A DNA stretch of 64,000 nucleotides. Origin: Linnemannia hyalina. Lineage: Eukaryota; Mortierellomycota; Mortierellomycetes; Mortierellales; Mortierellaceae. The notes below the pieces were generated by a model, which did not search any database, was not told the origin of the DNA, and saw only the letters and a list, made by a program, of their open reading frames with translations. A program made the position numbers and the translations under genes. Shown piece by piece: positions 47,235 through 59,821 of the stretch. Every line of letters begins with the position of its first letter. Positions within the stretch are counted from its first letter, which is position 1. The stretch spans positions 372,001 to 436,000 of the forward strand of contig JAHRHY010000010.1 in NCBI GenBank assembly GCA_019671135.1. Direction: 5' to 3'.

Positions 47235-50200
47235 ATGAACCACCAACCAAACGGGTCCGCCATCGCCAACGGCACCGGACAACAAAACTTGCATACCCTC
47301 CCACACCACCAACAACAACAGCAGCAGCATCAATCACAGCATCACTTGCACCAGGGCCACGACAACAACCATCACACCCATCCCAACGGAAACGGACACG
47401 CCTCTGACAGCAGCACCAGCAACAGTAATAACAACAACAACAACCTTAATAACACCAACGGCAATGGAAACAACAACAACACTAATAACAACAATCGATC
47501 CGATGACCAAGGAGCAGGGTCTCCACCCGATCTACAGAACGCTCCCCAGCGGAGGAAGAAGGCCAGCCGAGCGTAAGTTCTCTCATTTATTATTTCATTT
47601 TGTCACACTTGTCCAACCGCAACTACCACCGCCCACTCCCAGGACAACCAAACCATTGTTGTTTTTTCTCTGTCCCTTCTTACTGCTGCTGAAATCCTCG
47701 GCTACTCGCTTCTATTATTTGTTGCGTTTTGGATTGTGTTACAATACCCAACATCATCGACCTCCCCCGCCGTCGTCCCTTGACGCCATTTTCATCAGTC
47801 AGCCTATCCTCCATCTCTCTCTTTCACTCACCTGCCTTCTTTCCAAACTTTGTTTGTCGACCCCAATGCCGTGCCTAACCTTCTTGTTCTTGCTCTTGTC
47901 TCCTTTCTTTACCAACAAATAGTTGTTTCCATTGTCAAAAGGCCCATTTGACCTGTGATGATTGTAAGTGGAGAAAGAGTGAGGCAGTACGTTGAACTAT
48001 ATTTTTCGACAATGTGCGCGGAAAAATATAGATGTGACTCAAAAAATAATGGAAACATCACCCACCAAACCTAACCGAAGAAAACTGGAGAGAGTTTCAC
48101 GACGATAGTAACGAAGGGGCGTTTTCACTTCCCCACATCATTCTCCCCACACGAATGGACGAACGAACGGGCAAAGGATCCACTCTTCAGTGACGAACAG
48201 GATAACGGCGTTCTTTATGCAATTGACAGGTCGAGAGAACAGATGAAAAGCCGTGCGACTCAACAACAAAAAATTAGGAGCGACGTGGGATCAGACGCAC
48301 ACAAAAATCACAGGACAGGGGCCACCCAGCCGATCAATCAATTGCGGGGGAAGATGAGGCTGAAGTGTGCGGGGGGAAGGAGACACAAATAATGAGGGTG
48401 GTGGGGAAGAAGTACTTTGCTGCGTGCATTGGGCGCGGTTCCCTGTGCGTTCCTCGGAGAGGCCCTTTTAGGGAAAGTAGGGCCTGATCATATTTACCCT
48501 CGCACCAACAACTGTGAAGCCCGTCTGTGGGTTTTTGATCTCATCTCTTTTTCTGCCCACTTCTCCACACGGTAACATCACACAGACACATGTCTAGGGC
48601 TTCACAACAGAAAAACAACAACAACAACACACAGTGACACCAGCAACAGCACAGGGAGATTCGGAACACAACAGCAATATCTCGACTTTCCTTTCCTTAC
48701 TTTTTTGCACTGTGAGCGGTTATTAAAAACGTAATGGCTAACCCCACTCATCGTTCTTAATACGTAGCTCGTCCCTGTCAACGCTGTGTGAAGAGAGATC
48801 TGGCATCGACTTGTGCTGACGGCGTGAGGAAAAAGGCAAAGTACCTTCAGGACGCATACGACTCGCAACAAGCTGCAGAGCAAGCGGCCCAAGGAGGAAA
48901 CATGAACGCCGTGGGCATGGACCAGAAATCCTTGCTCCCTAATCAGGATCAGCAACGGCAGGGTCCAGCTGGCATGGAGGGTAAATTTTTCGCACGCTCA
49001 AAAATAACATGGGCAAAGTGTAGTGTGAGCTTGTGCACTTTTACTTTTCTATAAAGTGCGCATTCATTAACATTATCTTACATTTCTTATCCTTTCTTTC
49101 CATAGAATCGCCATTGACGGACGCGAATGCATTGTTCAACTTCCCAATGAGTTCGGACTATGGTTTTGGATCAGAGGCTGTCAACTTGGAATACTCGATC
49201 ATATCAACTATGCTGTCTTCACCCACAGCGGAGCTCAACTCGATGTCAGATCTGTCCATGGTCGAAAACTGGCAACGTCAGGGGTCTCTGGATGCGATGG
49301 CAAACTTGGCCAACAGCAACCAATTACAAAAGGCGCTCGCTGCTCAAGGAGCTGTCGCAGCCGCAGCAGCGGCGTCTGTTGGACCAGGGTCTGGATCAAG
49401 CGCCTCTGGGTCGAACGGGGGATTGACCAACGCTGGGGCGACAAATCACGCGAACGGCACCAGCGCCAACAACAGCAGCCATAACAACAGTAACAACAAT
49501 GCCAATAACACTGCGAACAACAACAACAGTACAGCAGCCAGCAATGCCACGATGGGACTCATGGGCCCCGGTGCACCAGCAGCGAACAATCCCACAGCAC
49601 CCACTGTATTTCACGCCCCAGGAGTCGCTAGGGTCAGCAAACGAAAGTTCCCGAGCAACACCCCAGAGAATGTCTACGCCAACACTAAACAACCTTTCAA
49701 TTATACCGACGGCTTCCACTACCTCTTACGATACGTCCGGGAACGGTAAGCAGCATTGTAGAGATCGTTCCGTACGATACGATTGTGTGATGTGAAGTAC
49801 TGGTGTAACTGACTCGTATCAATATATCATTTTTGTTCTAGGATGGACAAAGAGGAGATGATGCGTATTTGCAGGGCCATGGCCATGTTTCGACCCTCAT
49901 TTATTGCCCTGATCATGAACTTGACGCCGGAGGACCTGATTTTTATGGAAAAATGTTTTCAGCGCACCATCCTTGTAAGTCAATTGCAGTTGTCATGTAT
50001 GGCCTTACATGATGCTGTGCAGATCCTGACAGACCCTTATTGATTTGTGTGGCATTTAGGAGTTTGAAAAGTTGATCAGCTTTTCAGGAACGCCAACTGT
50101 GGTATGGCGTCGGACAGGAGAGATTGCTTTGGTGGGCAAGGAGTTTTCGTTATTGACACAATGGGGGCGAGACCAACTTGTGGGCAAGAAGACGTATATC

Positions 50201-50413
50201 TACGAACTGATGGACAACCAGTCGGCGGTCGAATACTGGGAAAAGTTCTCGACGCATGCATTTGAGAACACGGAACAGACGGTGATGACGACGTGTATCT
50301 TGCTTAGTCCGACCAACCGTGTTGTGCCCTGTACGTTCTGCTTTACGATCAAGAGAGATATCTTTGACATTCCTCTTGCCATTGTTGGCAACTTTTTACC
50401 TATCCTCTCATAA
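47235..50413 (+). CDS. Zn2Cys6-PAS transcription factor, AcuK/Ert1 family (gluconeogenesis regulator)
   Basis: Binuclear zinc-cluster activator of the family that turns on PEP carboxykinase and fructose-1,6-bisphosphatase on non-fermentable carbon. Exons 47235-47572, 47923-47963, 48768-48980, 49106-49745, 49842-49974 and 50060-50413 give 572 residues. The Zn2Cys6 cluster, split over three exons, reads [14 protein letters not shown] then [12 protein letters not shown], with Cys at 114, 117, 124, 130, 133 and 142. This is the near-invariant AcuK signature, and it is followed by KKAKYL. Later come [12 protein letters not shown] and [15 protein letters not shown], typical of the family, then [16 protein letters not shown] and a PAS domain to the end ([43 protein letters not shown]). 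N-terminal and central regions are Q/N/A-rich. Intron 2 is about 800 bases. Confidence 0.95.
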
Positions 50414-51214
50414 CACCTTCTTCTACTCCCGTCCACCTCCTGATCTGAGCATTTCTTCTTTTCGGTACATTATTTGCATCTACACTCGCATCATCCCCCC
50501 CACCCCCAACCGCACATGTTCGTCCAGTCTCTACTTTCTTTGCGTTTTTTTCTTGCATCCAGCAACAATTATGAGCTACCACCCCTGCTTTTTTTTTTTT
50601 TGGAGGGAAAGATCTCCTGTTGTCCAACAATAAAAAGCAATTGTATCATAGTACTCCACCTAGTAGCTCCTTTGGCGTATCTCTCTATCTCTGTTTTTTT
50701 TGTGGGTCAGAAAGCTTATTTGGTTGGGGAGGAGGACGAGATAGCTAATCGGAAAAAAAGAAATGGCAGTTGGAAGGAACCCTGTGGGTAGGTTAAGAGA
50801 GATAGAGAGGCTCAAGCGTCTACGGGCTGTTCTGCTGTTTCGTCGTTCGTTGGTCTCGTCTATGAAAAAATGCGCTTTTGGGGAGTGAGGGGGAGTAAAG
50901 CGGGAATGGTGGACGAGCGGGGAATTCTCGGAACAAAAAAAAAAAAAAGTGGACAGGAAATATTTAAAACGTTCTCTTTGCTGTTGTGCGTTTGAATGGT
51001 CTTATTGGTTTTTTTTATTAACTTGGTTAGTTAAGCGTTGGGATCAGGCCATTCATTGCAAGGCGGCGGAAATAGGTATGTAAAACAAAGATACGAGGGT
51101 GGGGAGATGAGTAAAGGAGAGAGATGTTGGGCGTGAGAGAGCGAAAAAAAAAAAAAAAAAAAAAGAAGTGCTGGGAAGGATGGAAAGGCTGACCCCTTTT
51201 GTGATTATTATTTT
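50414..51214. other. Convergent intergenic region
   Basis: 3' sides of the AcuK gene and the large minus-strand membrane protein. It contains A runs at about 50936-50948 and 51144-51164. No gene was seen. Confidence 0.5.
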
Positions 51215-54200
51215 TCAGAGTTCGTTGTGGTCAAGAATGGCGGTGGTCGCGTCGAATTCATCTTGGAGGTCTAGATCTGCTAGAAGGTGGCCTTGCTCTA
51301 GGAAGTCAAATGGACTCTCGTTCTTGCTGTTGCTGTTCCTGCCAGTCTCATCATCAGCTTGGAAACAAGACTTTTGACCGCTGCCCTCAGAGCCCATCCT
51401 TGCACCACTGTCAACCGCCGTGCTCTCACCACCATCCCTCTCCACCGAGGAAAAAGCTGAAGGATGAGGAAAAGGTGTAGGGGTAGACGCAGAAGGCGCC
51501 ACTACAATCTTGGAGGACGTAAACCCAAGCGTCGAAGCCGGAGACGGCAGTATGGGAGGTTCGCCATGATGGAAGTTATAGATCTCTTCAAAGGGGTTCG
51601 GGGGCGTTGAGAAGAGCGGGGAGGCCGGTTGAGGTGCCAAGGCGGATGCTCGAGCGTGGTACAAGAACCAGACCAGGAAGACGATGGATCCTGATATGAC
51701 GGCGATAATGATCTTGTATTGCCTAAATAGCCGGATCGAGCGTTGTTCTAGCTCAATCTCGTACTTCAAGCGGTTCAACTAACATTTTTTGGGATTTGAG
51801 GGAAAAACCCCCCCGTGTCAGAATAACTGCTATTGAATGTAGATAGGCCGTATTAAATAAGGAAGTTCAAAGGTGTAGAACGAAGAAACTTACGTTCTGG
51901 CGAGCGGCGCCCATGATACGGGTACAGATAACGATCCGCTCGTTGACATCCCGCAGCTTGGCTTCAACAGTCTCTGCCAGCGTTAGTCCCGTCGAGGGTG
52001 AGGGTCGAAGCGAAAGCTGGATCTCGTGGCTATCAATCGCTGTAATCATCGTCGTCATCATTTTCTATCAAGCGTTTTGGCAAGAGTGGGGAGGGGTTTT
52101 TTTGGTGGCGTTAAGATCTTTACATGCGTGCTACAAAACCGTAATCCCCTATCCTTCGTTGCAATGTATAAGGATCCTCTAATTTCTTACCTTGGCACGT
52201 TCATCGAGATGATCGAGTTGCGAGAGACAGCTGTCAATCTCATTCATCGTGCTCTGGATATTCTCACGCATCGACCGAAGCTTGGCCTCCTGCTGTTGTA
52301 GCCGAATATCAATCATATCAAACAACAAGTCCGCGTCCCTATAGCAGCGCCAATACAAAAATAATAATAATCAAATAATAAAGTTTTACAGGTCAGTTAA
52401 TGTCCACTCGAACCATTCCGAGCACAGTTATTGAAGTTACCAGAAAAAGGAATCAGGGGACGTACTCGGTAGTGTCTTCGGAACGGTCACGTAACGTTCC
52501 TGTAGACATGTGGAGGAAGGAGTTGAGGTGGTGGCGGCCTGTATCCTTTGGCTCTGTTTCCCAAAAGGCATCATGCTCTGCTTCTAATACAGGACAATAG
52601 GTAAGGCAAATGTTGTTAAATCGCTGAAGTATACACGCGCTTGACTGTTTCTATTGAGCTGGAAGACAAAAAAAAAACGATTGTTTACCTTCGTGGCCCA
52701 TGAGACTGATGGCGATGCGATTAATGAACTCGTATTTGAGCTTGGTTGAGGGGGACTCCAAAGACATGATGTTCGTCCTGTCGCCATTGTAGAGTGTAAA
52801 GATCGCCGTGTCGCCTATTCGGATATACCGCATCGAAAAACAACGTTGTCGTGTCAGTCATCGTGGCATGCAAAGAAGGTATCGTTGAAATATGTTCTCG
52901 ATCCGACCAAAAAAACTTACGGTTTTCGTCGACGACTTGGACATCGGCCACGGCATCAAAGCGCTCATACTCAAGTCCTCTCAGAATCTCTGCCAGATAT
53001 AATTCCAATCCATATATCGCCTGCTCCAACTCCTCGCGGAACTTGCGTTCCGACTCCATGAGCCGGTTCTCCTCCTCTTCCTCCTGTCGTCGTTGTTCCT
53101 CCTTGATACTCGACCATGATCGCGTCTTGTTCCGCGACAGGGGTGGTCGAGCTATAGCGGCCGCGGACTTTGGAGACTGGAAGGACACTATTCCTGCGGC
53201 TGCTGCGTATGGGTTCATCACCACCAAGGGGTCTGACTTGAGAATCCGATCTGTTCCGGTTCTTGATCTTCCGAGGAAGGTCCGAACAAGGGCATTGTTG
53301 CTATCCACAGCGTTGTACCGTTGGTTCGCGTAGCTCGAGTTTCCTCCACCGCGCGAAGAACGCGATGATCGTCCTGTGAATATTGTCGAGTTGCTGATAG
53401 AGCTGTCGCTCAAGACTTCAGTGGGCATGGGTGTACTGGCAATTGAGGAGAAAGAAGGGTTGTAGTAATCCCAAGGGACGGCGGATCTCAGGACATCATC
53501 ACCAAAACTCCGTCGCTTATTAGCATAACTACCACCACCCAAGAACCCACCGCTGTCCCCCTGGCTCAATCCACCGCCTTCCTTCAGAAAACTCGACAAC
53601 GTCGCCACCGACCGATCTGAAGTGGATGTGCCATAAAACTCATCCCGGTCCTGACTCTTGGTCCGTGTAAGCTTGGCCGACAGAGGGAGAGAATTCTGGT
53701 GCTGGAGCTGCAGCTGTTGTTGGCGGTGGTGCAAAAGCTGGGGTTGAGACTGAGACCGCAAAGTGTTTCGCTTGCGCTTATCCCGTTCTTCCCGAATAGC
53801 CTTGGCTTTCCGTTCCAGCGATCGGTACGTCACATCCGCCGTCCGGAAATACTGCGAACAGGACTCTTCCAGAGCGTTAGGTAGTCGCCTGTATTCGAGT
53901 TGGTCCCCCACCACCCGGAAGACGTAATGGCCTCTGAATCTGGAGCTCTGGTACGACTTGAAGAGGAATGATTTCGTGCAGAAGATGGCGGCTGGATCTG
54001 CCTTTGGTCGGATGAGTGGTTGTTCATTATGTTGTTGTTTCTGTTGTTGCTGTTCCTGAAGTTGAAGTTGTAAGAGGGGGGTCATCATTTGTGGGTTGTA
54101 GAAACTCGAGTTCTGAGAGTTGTTGTGGGTTGCTGTGGGTCCTGAGGTTGCAGATCCAAATCCAGAGGCATTTGTTGACGAGGGGACCATAAAGTTGTTC

Positions 54201-56895
54201 AAGGGACTGCCTGATGACAGTGATTGAGACCCATTGTGTTGATGGTGATGCTGATGATGGCGTGATTTGATGGCGGCCAGGTCATGCACGATTCTGGTCG
54301 GCAAAGGCTCCAGTTCAACCAAAAGCACGCCCGGATCCGGATTCTTCCTCTGCGCCTCTCGCAGAGCCGGCGAGATATTGGAACGTCCTTCTTCCGACCT
54401 TACAGGTGTTGCCGGCAGTCTCCAGGTGATCTCAACATCCCGGCTACTCCCCTCATCAAAGGACCGACTCCGCTGTCGATAGTGGAAGTTAGGCAAGAAC
54501 CGATGGTGTTGATGATGATTCTGCTGACGCCGAGGGCCAACATCGTCCTGATGGGTATGATTCCTCTGACGACCGCCGCTTCCCGAAAACATCGTGGTTG
54601 CGGATCGGACATGGGCAGGAGAATCCTCGTCGTCAGTTGCTGCAGGCGCATAGCCTCCCGTGGAACTGAATTTTTTGGAGAACCTCTTCTTGCGCCGTCC
54701 TGGCCCTGGGATCCGGAATCGAGGCGTACTGGATGGCTGGTCGTCGCCAGAGAGGAAATCGAGCCGTGGGAGAGTACCCCGGGTCTGGAAAGATTTCATT
54801 AGCCCAGTCACGGGTGCTCCTCCTGCTCCTCCCACCGAGGGATAGTAGTGATCCCATGGTGGCGATGGTGACGATGCTGGATGCATGGTTGGAGATCCTG
54901 CTGCTGACATAGACTGCGAATGACTGTGGTGGTGTCCATGATAAGAGCCAACGTTCTTGAAAAAATCTTTGAACCGAGCAGCAGAAGGTTCTTTGTGCTG
55001 TTGCTGTTGTTGTCCTTCTCCCGATCCTCCATTTTCGACTCCTACAGCTCCTCCACCCTTATTACTTCTGGATCCTCCTGAATTATGGTTGTAGTTGAAA
55101 GAGAGGTTCCGGAATGGATGATGAGGCAGTCCAGCGTCAAAGAGTGCAGCTGCATGCCGCGGTTTCGATTTTGTGGTCGTACTACTGCTGCTGTTATTGG
55201 TGTTGTCGGACATCCCTGTTCCGAAGCGGCTCATCATGCCTCTTGCGTTGAATGTTGTTTCCTGCTCGTTATCTATGCATACACAAAGAAAAGTACAACA
55301 AAAGGAATGTGAGGAGAACAATGAGGGTGAATTGTTTATGTCAGATGATGGCATCATGATATTCACGAGCATGTTCATATTTTCTGCGCAAAACAGCAAA
55401 ACATCAACAAAAAAAAGACCCGGACCCCTTGTATCAACACAATTTTTTTTTCTCTTTGTTCGACTGTCTTACCATTACCGGCTTCAGAGTCACTCTCGCC
55501 ACTGGCGCTGGTGATAAAGGCGAGCGCATGGTGTGGGTCGCGGGAGGTAGAAGAATTAGACCCTTGCTTCCTCCGGAGTTTCTTGAACGGACTCTTGATG
55601 CCCTTCTTTGTCCCATTCGATTTGCCTACACTCTGACTCTTTCGAAGGTGAAACGACGGGAAGGTTGAAGATGAAGTTGATGGTGGTGGGAGAGGTCCTG
55701 CAGTTGACCATCCCTGACCTTGGTCCGGTGATGCTCCAATCGCAGCTCCCGTTGCCGCCCGTGATAATGGGGCAGTTGGGCGATTACTATACGGGAGAAG
55801 GTAATCAGAATACGGCAACGATCGCGGGGTCTGTGTCAAGCCGCCAATTCCCATCTGATGATAAATTGACGACTGGATCTTGTTGTGCTTCTTCTTCTTG
55901 TCCTTGTTACTTGTCGCAGCAGTGGTGGCGCCGCTACTGGTGCTGTTGTTACTGTGGGCACTGATCGGACCATAGTTCGGCCGGGGGTCAAAGTAATGTG
56001 TACTGGCAAGAGGCACGCCTCTCGAAGATGTTCCAGAATCCGACAAGTGTGCCGCTGCAGGGCTCGCAACTCCACTCTCTCCTGCTCCTCGTGAAGGTGG
56101 AGCCATGGACGGAAAGGTGGACGACGAGGTCACAGTATAGGGTGGGTGTGCAACTGGAGGGGTTAACGAGGGCGAACCCAAAGGAAATCCCGACGAGAAG
56201 GATGAAGTTGTGGTGGTTGAGTTGGAAGAGTTCTTTCTGAAGGAGAATGCGTCAGTGTTGAGGAAACTTGTCGAGAGCGGTCTTGGCTTGCGGAGAAAAG
56301 GTGAAGAAGAACGTGTGGTTGTCTTTGAAAGGGCGGGTGCCGTCGTTGTTGTCATGGTTGTAGCAGCAGTAGAGGTGGAAGGATAAGAGGAGGAAGAAGG
56401 AGAAGAAGTAGACGAAGAAGGGATTGAAGAAGTAAAAGCAGGTGCGGTTGGAGTGTTTGCTGGTGTGAGGAAGGCTGTAGTCGTGGTTGTGGTAGTGTTA
56501 TTATTATTAGGGATAGTAGAAGCAGTAGTGGTAGTCGGGTTCTTGTCTTTCGTGTTGGAAGTCGTCGTCGTCGTCGTTGGTGTGGAAGTCGGGAACGTTG
56601 GTGGTGATAAGGACCTGTCGAGGCGAGGACTGGACGGAGCAGAGAGGGGTTGGCGATGGTGGTTATTGTTCTGACTACTCTGGTGTGGAAACTGTTGCTG
56701 TTGTATGGCAGTGGTTGTGTGAGTAGAGTGAGAGGAAGGCGGGTGTTGCGAGACGGGTGTGGAAGCAGCCGAGGTTGTAGTTGAGCGTGGCAGGTGGTGC
56801 ATGTCCCCGAAGGGTTCGATGAGGACGTTGGTGGTGTTGGACCCTGGCGACTGGAGCGTCCGTGGAGGCCAGGCGTTGAAGTAGCCTGTGTGCAT
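51215..56895 (-). CDS. Large low-complexity protein with PH-like region and C-terminal membrane anchor, unknown family
   Basis: Seven exons on the minus strand: 56895-55473, 55272-52921, 52814-52689, 52583-52466, 52338-52191, 52064-51894 and 51778-51215. Phases agree throughout, giving 1633 residues. Two long open frames that look like separate genes are joined by a good intron (AATG|GTAAGA to GCATAG). Residues 1-900 are T/S/N/H/Q-rich and disordered. An ordered part at about 905-1300 has FLFKSYQSSRFRGHYVFRVV, a basic coiled helix (SLERKAKAIREERDKRKR), a second helix (GLELYLAEILRGLEYERF) and VVDENRDTAIFTLYNGDRTN, which could be a PH-like domain with insertions. Coiled coil follows (about 1340-1468), then one membrane segment (IIIAVISGSIVFLVWFLY, about 1470-1488) and a 145-residue acidic tail. 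It may be a membrane-contact or cortical protein; that is speculation. The ATG at 56895 could be replaced by an upstream exon. Confidence 0.74.
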
Positions 56896-57226
56896 TGGGG
56901 GTATTATTAGCGTAAGCGAGTATGTGTAAGAAGTGAAAAGGAACTGTTGTTACAAGGTGGTGAATGAATTAAGAAAGTGGAAAAGAGTGGGTAATGGAAT
57001 TATACGAAGAGAATGGGTGGATGGAAAGAAGACAAAGAGGACAATGAAAGGGTCATGGGTCAAAGACAATAGGACAAAAAGAGATGAAGAGGCCAACTAT
57101 GAGACAAATTAAAGCCAAGCCTGCCCAGGGACCGGGGAGCAGGACGAGCCTATTTTCAGACACAACCAATCGCACCTGCAACTCTGTTTCATTTTTATTT
57201 TTTATATTTTCAGGCACCATCAGTGC
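56896..57226. other. Short intergenic region
   Basis: Purine-rich plus strand (so pyrimidine-rich on the coding strand), between two minus-strand genes. It is likely the leader and promoter of the 1633-residue protein. No gene was seen. Confidence 0.5.
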
Positions 57227-59578
57227 TTAATGCTGCTGCTGCTGCTTGCCAGGGCCAACAATCGTCGATTGGCCCCACCGGTCCAGCAGAAGAAACGACC
57301 CCAACTGGAACAAAAGACTGAACCGCCCAATATCTTGAGACGCCTTAATGATCGCCTTCCGCCTCTCCTCCTTCTTCTTCAACTCCCTCCGCGCCCGCCA
57401 GGAGAGCTGTTTCTTCTTGAACTGGATCACCGTCGTCGCCAAGACCTGCTTTCCTTGCTCCTGGCGCTGCTGTCGCGCCGCACGGAACCGTCTCCAGAAC
57501 TTGAATCGACCATCACCCTTTTGCGATTTCTTGTCCTTGCTCTTGCCCTTGTCCTTGTCCGTATCCTCCTCTCCCACTGCTGTTTCTGGTACTGGTGTTG
57601 ACGTGACCGGTGGCTCTTGGGTCTCGCCTTCTGTCGATGGATTGTTATTGTAATTATGTCCAGATTGGCCCTTAGTGTCGCGCAAGAAATCATCGCTCGG
57701 CGTACTCGTACCTCCTCCTCCTGCCGCTGCTCTCTCAGCTTCGTCTCTGGCACGCAGTCGCTCCTTCTCATCCCCTCCACGCCAACTAGCCCAGGTCAAC
57801 CCTTCCTGCAAACTCTGCTGACGCACCAGTTGCCTCCGAAACTCTTCTTCCTCTCGCCGATCCTCCTCCTCCTTCTCCTTCCGCTCCTGCTCCAATTCCT
57901 CAGGGAAGGGGTACAGGTGTGGGTGTGGACAGCTATGGACGGTATCAAACAACGGCCGAATCAACAACGGTGTCAGACACATCCACCACCTCACAATCGC
58001 CATCACGGCCATCAATAAAAAACTCAGAACTGCCCGGAGAGCACTCGTATCGTCCTGGACAACCCCCACGGTCGCGATCGTAGGTCTCTTCAGTGCCGAC
58101 TGATGTCGCTGGTATTTCTTGAATTGAGGATCCTTGTATCGGTGTGTCTTGAATCCCAAGAATCCCTTCACCAAATGACTTGCTTCGCCCTTGGCCGAGA
58201 AACCAGAGTTGGCCAAGGTGTCGGCCGTGTCCTGTGAATAGACTTGATCGTGGTTCGGCGGGGAGAAATAAGAGATCAACGACTGTGTGGTCCAGTAAGT
58301 GTTGCAGAGGAACAAGAGTCCACAGACAATCCAAACCGTTACTCCTCGTTCACGACGGGTCTTGGTGTAGGCAATCGGTTTCTGACAAAGTAGGAAAGGG
58401 CAAGCGGGGACTGAGCTAGGCTCGCGTGACCGGAACTGGAGAAGACGAGGTGGTGGTGCAGGGATCACCGATTGCGAGAGAGGCACCCTGGGGGCTTGCA
58501 AGGCATCAGCTACAGCGGCAGCTCTGGCGGCCGAGATCTCGTGCGGCTGTGGTTGGCGTGGGTGGAGGTTGGGGGCAGAGGCGGAGTGCCGTGCATGGGC
58601 CTGCTTGTGCTGGAGACGACGTGCTGTGCGCTGTTGTCCTGTAGACGCGTCGCCGTTTTGGGGATTGAAATAATAGTCTTGGTCCCCTCGCAGTTGTGAG
58701 GATGCGACAGAGGTTGAAGAGGAGGTGGCAGAGGGATGCATGTATGAGGGAGAAGTGGCAGCTTGTTCTCCAAAAGCCAGGGTCTCGACGTCGTTGTTAA
58801 TGTTGCTTTTGTGGTAGTCGTCGTCGGTGTTGGTTATGTTGTGGCGATTCTTAACTGCTCGTTTGCCTCGTAAAGTTGATGATCTTCTTTCGCCGGCGGT
58901 GCTGTCGTTTTCGTGGATGGTAGTGTAGGTGGCGGTTGTGGTAGTGGTGTTGCTGTTGAAGGTGTTGGCTGTTGTCGAATTTAAATCACCCAAAGTGCGG
59001 CTCGTGCGCAAGCTTGGACCACCAATTCGAGACGACGACGAGTGGTGGTTAATGTTGTTGGAGGAGGTGGATGCCAAGAGATTCAAAGGAGGAGCCGAGG
59101 GCGGGTGTTGAGGAGCGATGCTTGGCGCAAATATTTCCTGATCTGAAGACGAGGATGAAAATTGTTGTCCATGGTGCGACGAAGAAAGACCCTGCGCAAA
59201 ACCACGGCCGTCATTGCTGTTGTTCTGCAGGAAAGGATTGGAGCGGGAACTATGCTGTTGTTGGCGTGAGGTTGAGGAAGAGGAGGTCGAGGAAGAAGTG
59301 GTGGATAATGCAGCAACGGATTGTTCATAAGAAGGTGGTGGCTCGAAGAGGGATGGTTCGTCTTGTTCTTCGTCTTCGTCGATGAGATAACCATGAGGAT
59401 GGTCGAGGTCAATATCCGACTCTGATTCTGACTCTGAGCCTGGCATGAAATTACGTGGATAGGAGTTGGAAGGTGCTGTTGGCGGTTGTGAGGTTGGGGT
59501 GGTTGGGCGGAGGGGGGCTGGACTTAGGTCTGGGGTGTTAGTTCTCAGCTGGTGGTCGACAAGGTGTCGTCGGTGCAT
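57227..59578 (-). CDS. Two-pass membrane protein with disordered N-terminus and PPxY motif, unknown function
   Basis: Single-exon gene, 783 residues. The first 360 residues are disordered S/T/N/H-rich sequence with an acidic patch (DEDEEQDE) and EPPPSYEQS, a PPxY motif of the kind bound by WW domains of Rsp5/Nedd4 ligases. Then CPFLLCQKPIAYTKTRRERG is followed by a membrane segment (VTVWIVCGLLFLCNTYW, about 411-430). This resembles the front half of a LITAF zinc domain (CPxC, G, hydrophobic run), but the closing CxxC half is missing. A second membrane segment (LRAVLSFLLMAVMAIVRWWM) lies at about 515-535. Next come a charged E/K/R helix, disordered sequence, and a basic amphipathic end (RRELKKKEERRKAIIKASQDIGRF cut short here by its hydrophobic SLLFQLGSFLLL run). 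It may be an endosomal adaptor for ubiquitination, which is inference only. Confidence 0.7.
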   Translation of the reverse strand: MHRRHLVDHQLRTNTPDLSPAPLRPTTPTSQPPTAPSNSYPRNFMPGSESESESDIDLDHPHGYLIDEDEEQDEPSLFEPPPSYEQSVAALSTTSSSTSSSSTSRQQQHSSRSNPFLQNNSNDGRGFAQGLSSSHHGQQFSSSSSDQEIFAPSIAPQHPPSAPPLNLLASTSSNNINHHSSSSRIGGPSLRTSRTLGDLNSTTANTFNSNTTTTTATYTTIHENDSTAGERRSSTLRGKRAVKNRHNITNTDDDYHKSNINNDVETLAFGEQAATSPSYMHPSATSSSTSVASSQLRGDQDYYFNPQNGDASTGQQRTARRLQHKQAHARHSASAPNLHPRQPQPHEISAARAAAVADALQAPRVPLSQSVIPAPPPRLLQFRSREPSSVPACPFLLCQKPIAYTKTRRERGVTVWIVCGLLFLCNTYWTTQSLISYFSPPNHDQVYSQDTADTLANSGFSAKGEASHLVKGFLGFKTHRYKDPQFKKYQRHQSALKRPTIATVGVVQDDTSALRAVLSFLLMAVMAIVRWWMCLTPLLIRPLFDTVHSCPHPHLYPFPEELEQERKEKEEEDRREEEEFRRQLVRQQSLQEGLTWASWRGGDEKERLRARDEAERAAAGGGGTSTPSDDFLRDTKGQSGHNYNNNPSTEGETQEPPVTSTPVPETAVGEEDTDKDKGKSKDKKSQKGDGRFKFWRRFRAARQQRQEQGKQVLATTVIQFKKKQLSWRARRELKKKEERRKAIIKASQDIGRFSLLFQLGSFLLLDRWGQSTIVGPGKQQQQH

Positions 59579-59821
59579 TCAGGAATGAGGGAGGGTTTGT
59601 TGCGAAAAAGATGATGAGAGGGGAGAAAGTGAACAGGGCATCTCTAAAGAGAACATTCGCCTTCAAAGAAACAAAAAAAGGGCTCTCCTCTTGACGTGAA
59701 TCTGTCAGCCGTATCATGTGAAAAGACGGTCACTCGGAAGGTCTTTTTAGAGACAACTTTGCCCAAGAACAAGGGCACACACGCTTTTTCTTGTATACAC
59801 GATCACACACACACATCAACC
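59579..59821. promoter_or_regulatory. Divergent promoter region
   Basis: 243 bases separate the start codons of the two-pass membrane protein (minus) and GatC (plus). They must share this control region. No clear TATA box was seen; a CA-rich leader precedes the GatC start. Confidence 0.5.

Noticed and set aside
49499..49795. Plus-strand frame overlapping AcuK exon 4
   Set aside because: It is a shadow of the Q/N/T-rich coding sequence in another frame; the AcuK frame is fixed by the zinc cluster and PAS domain.
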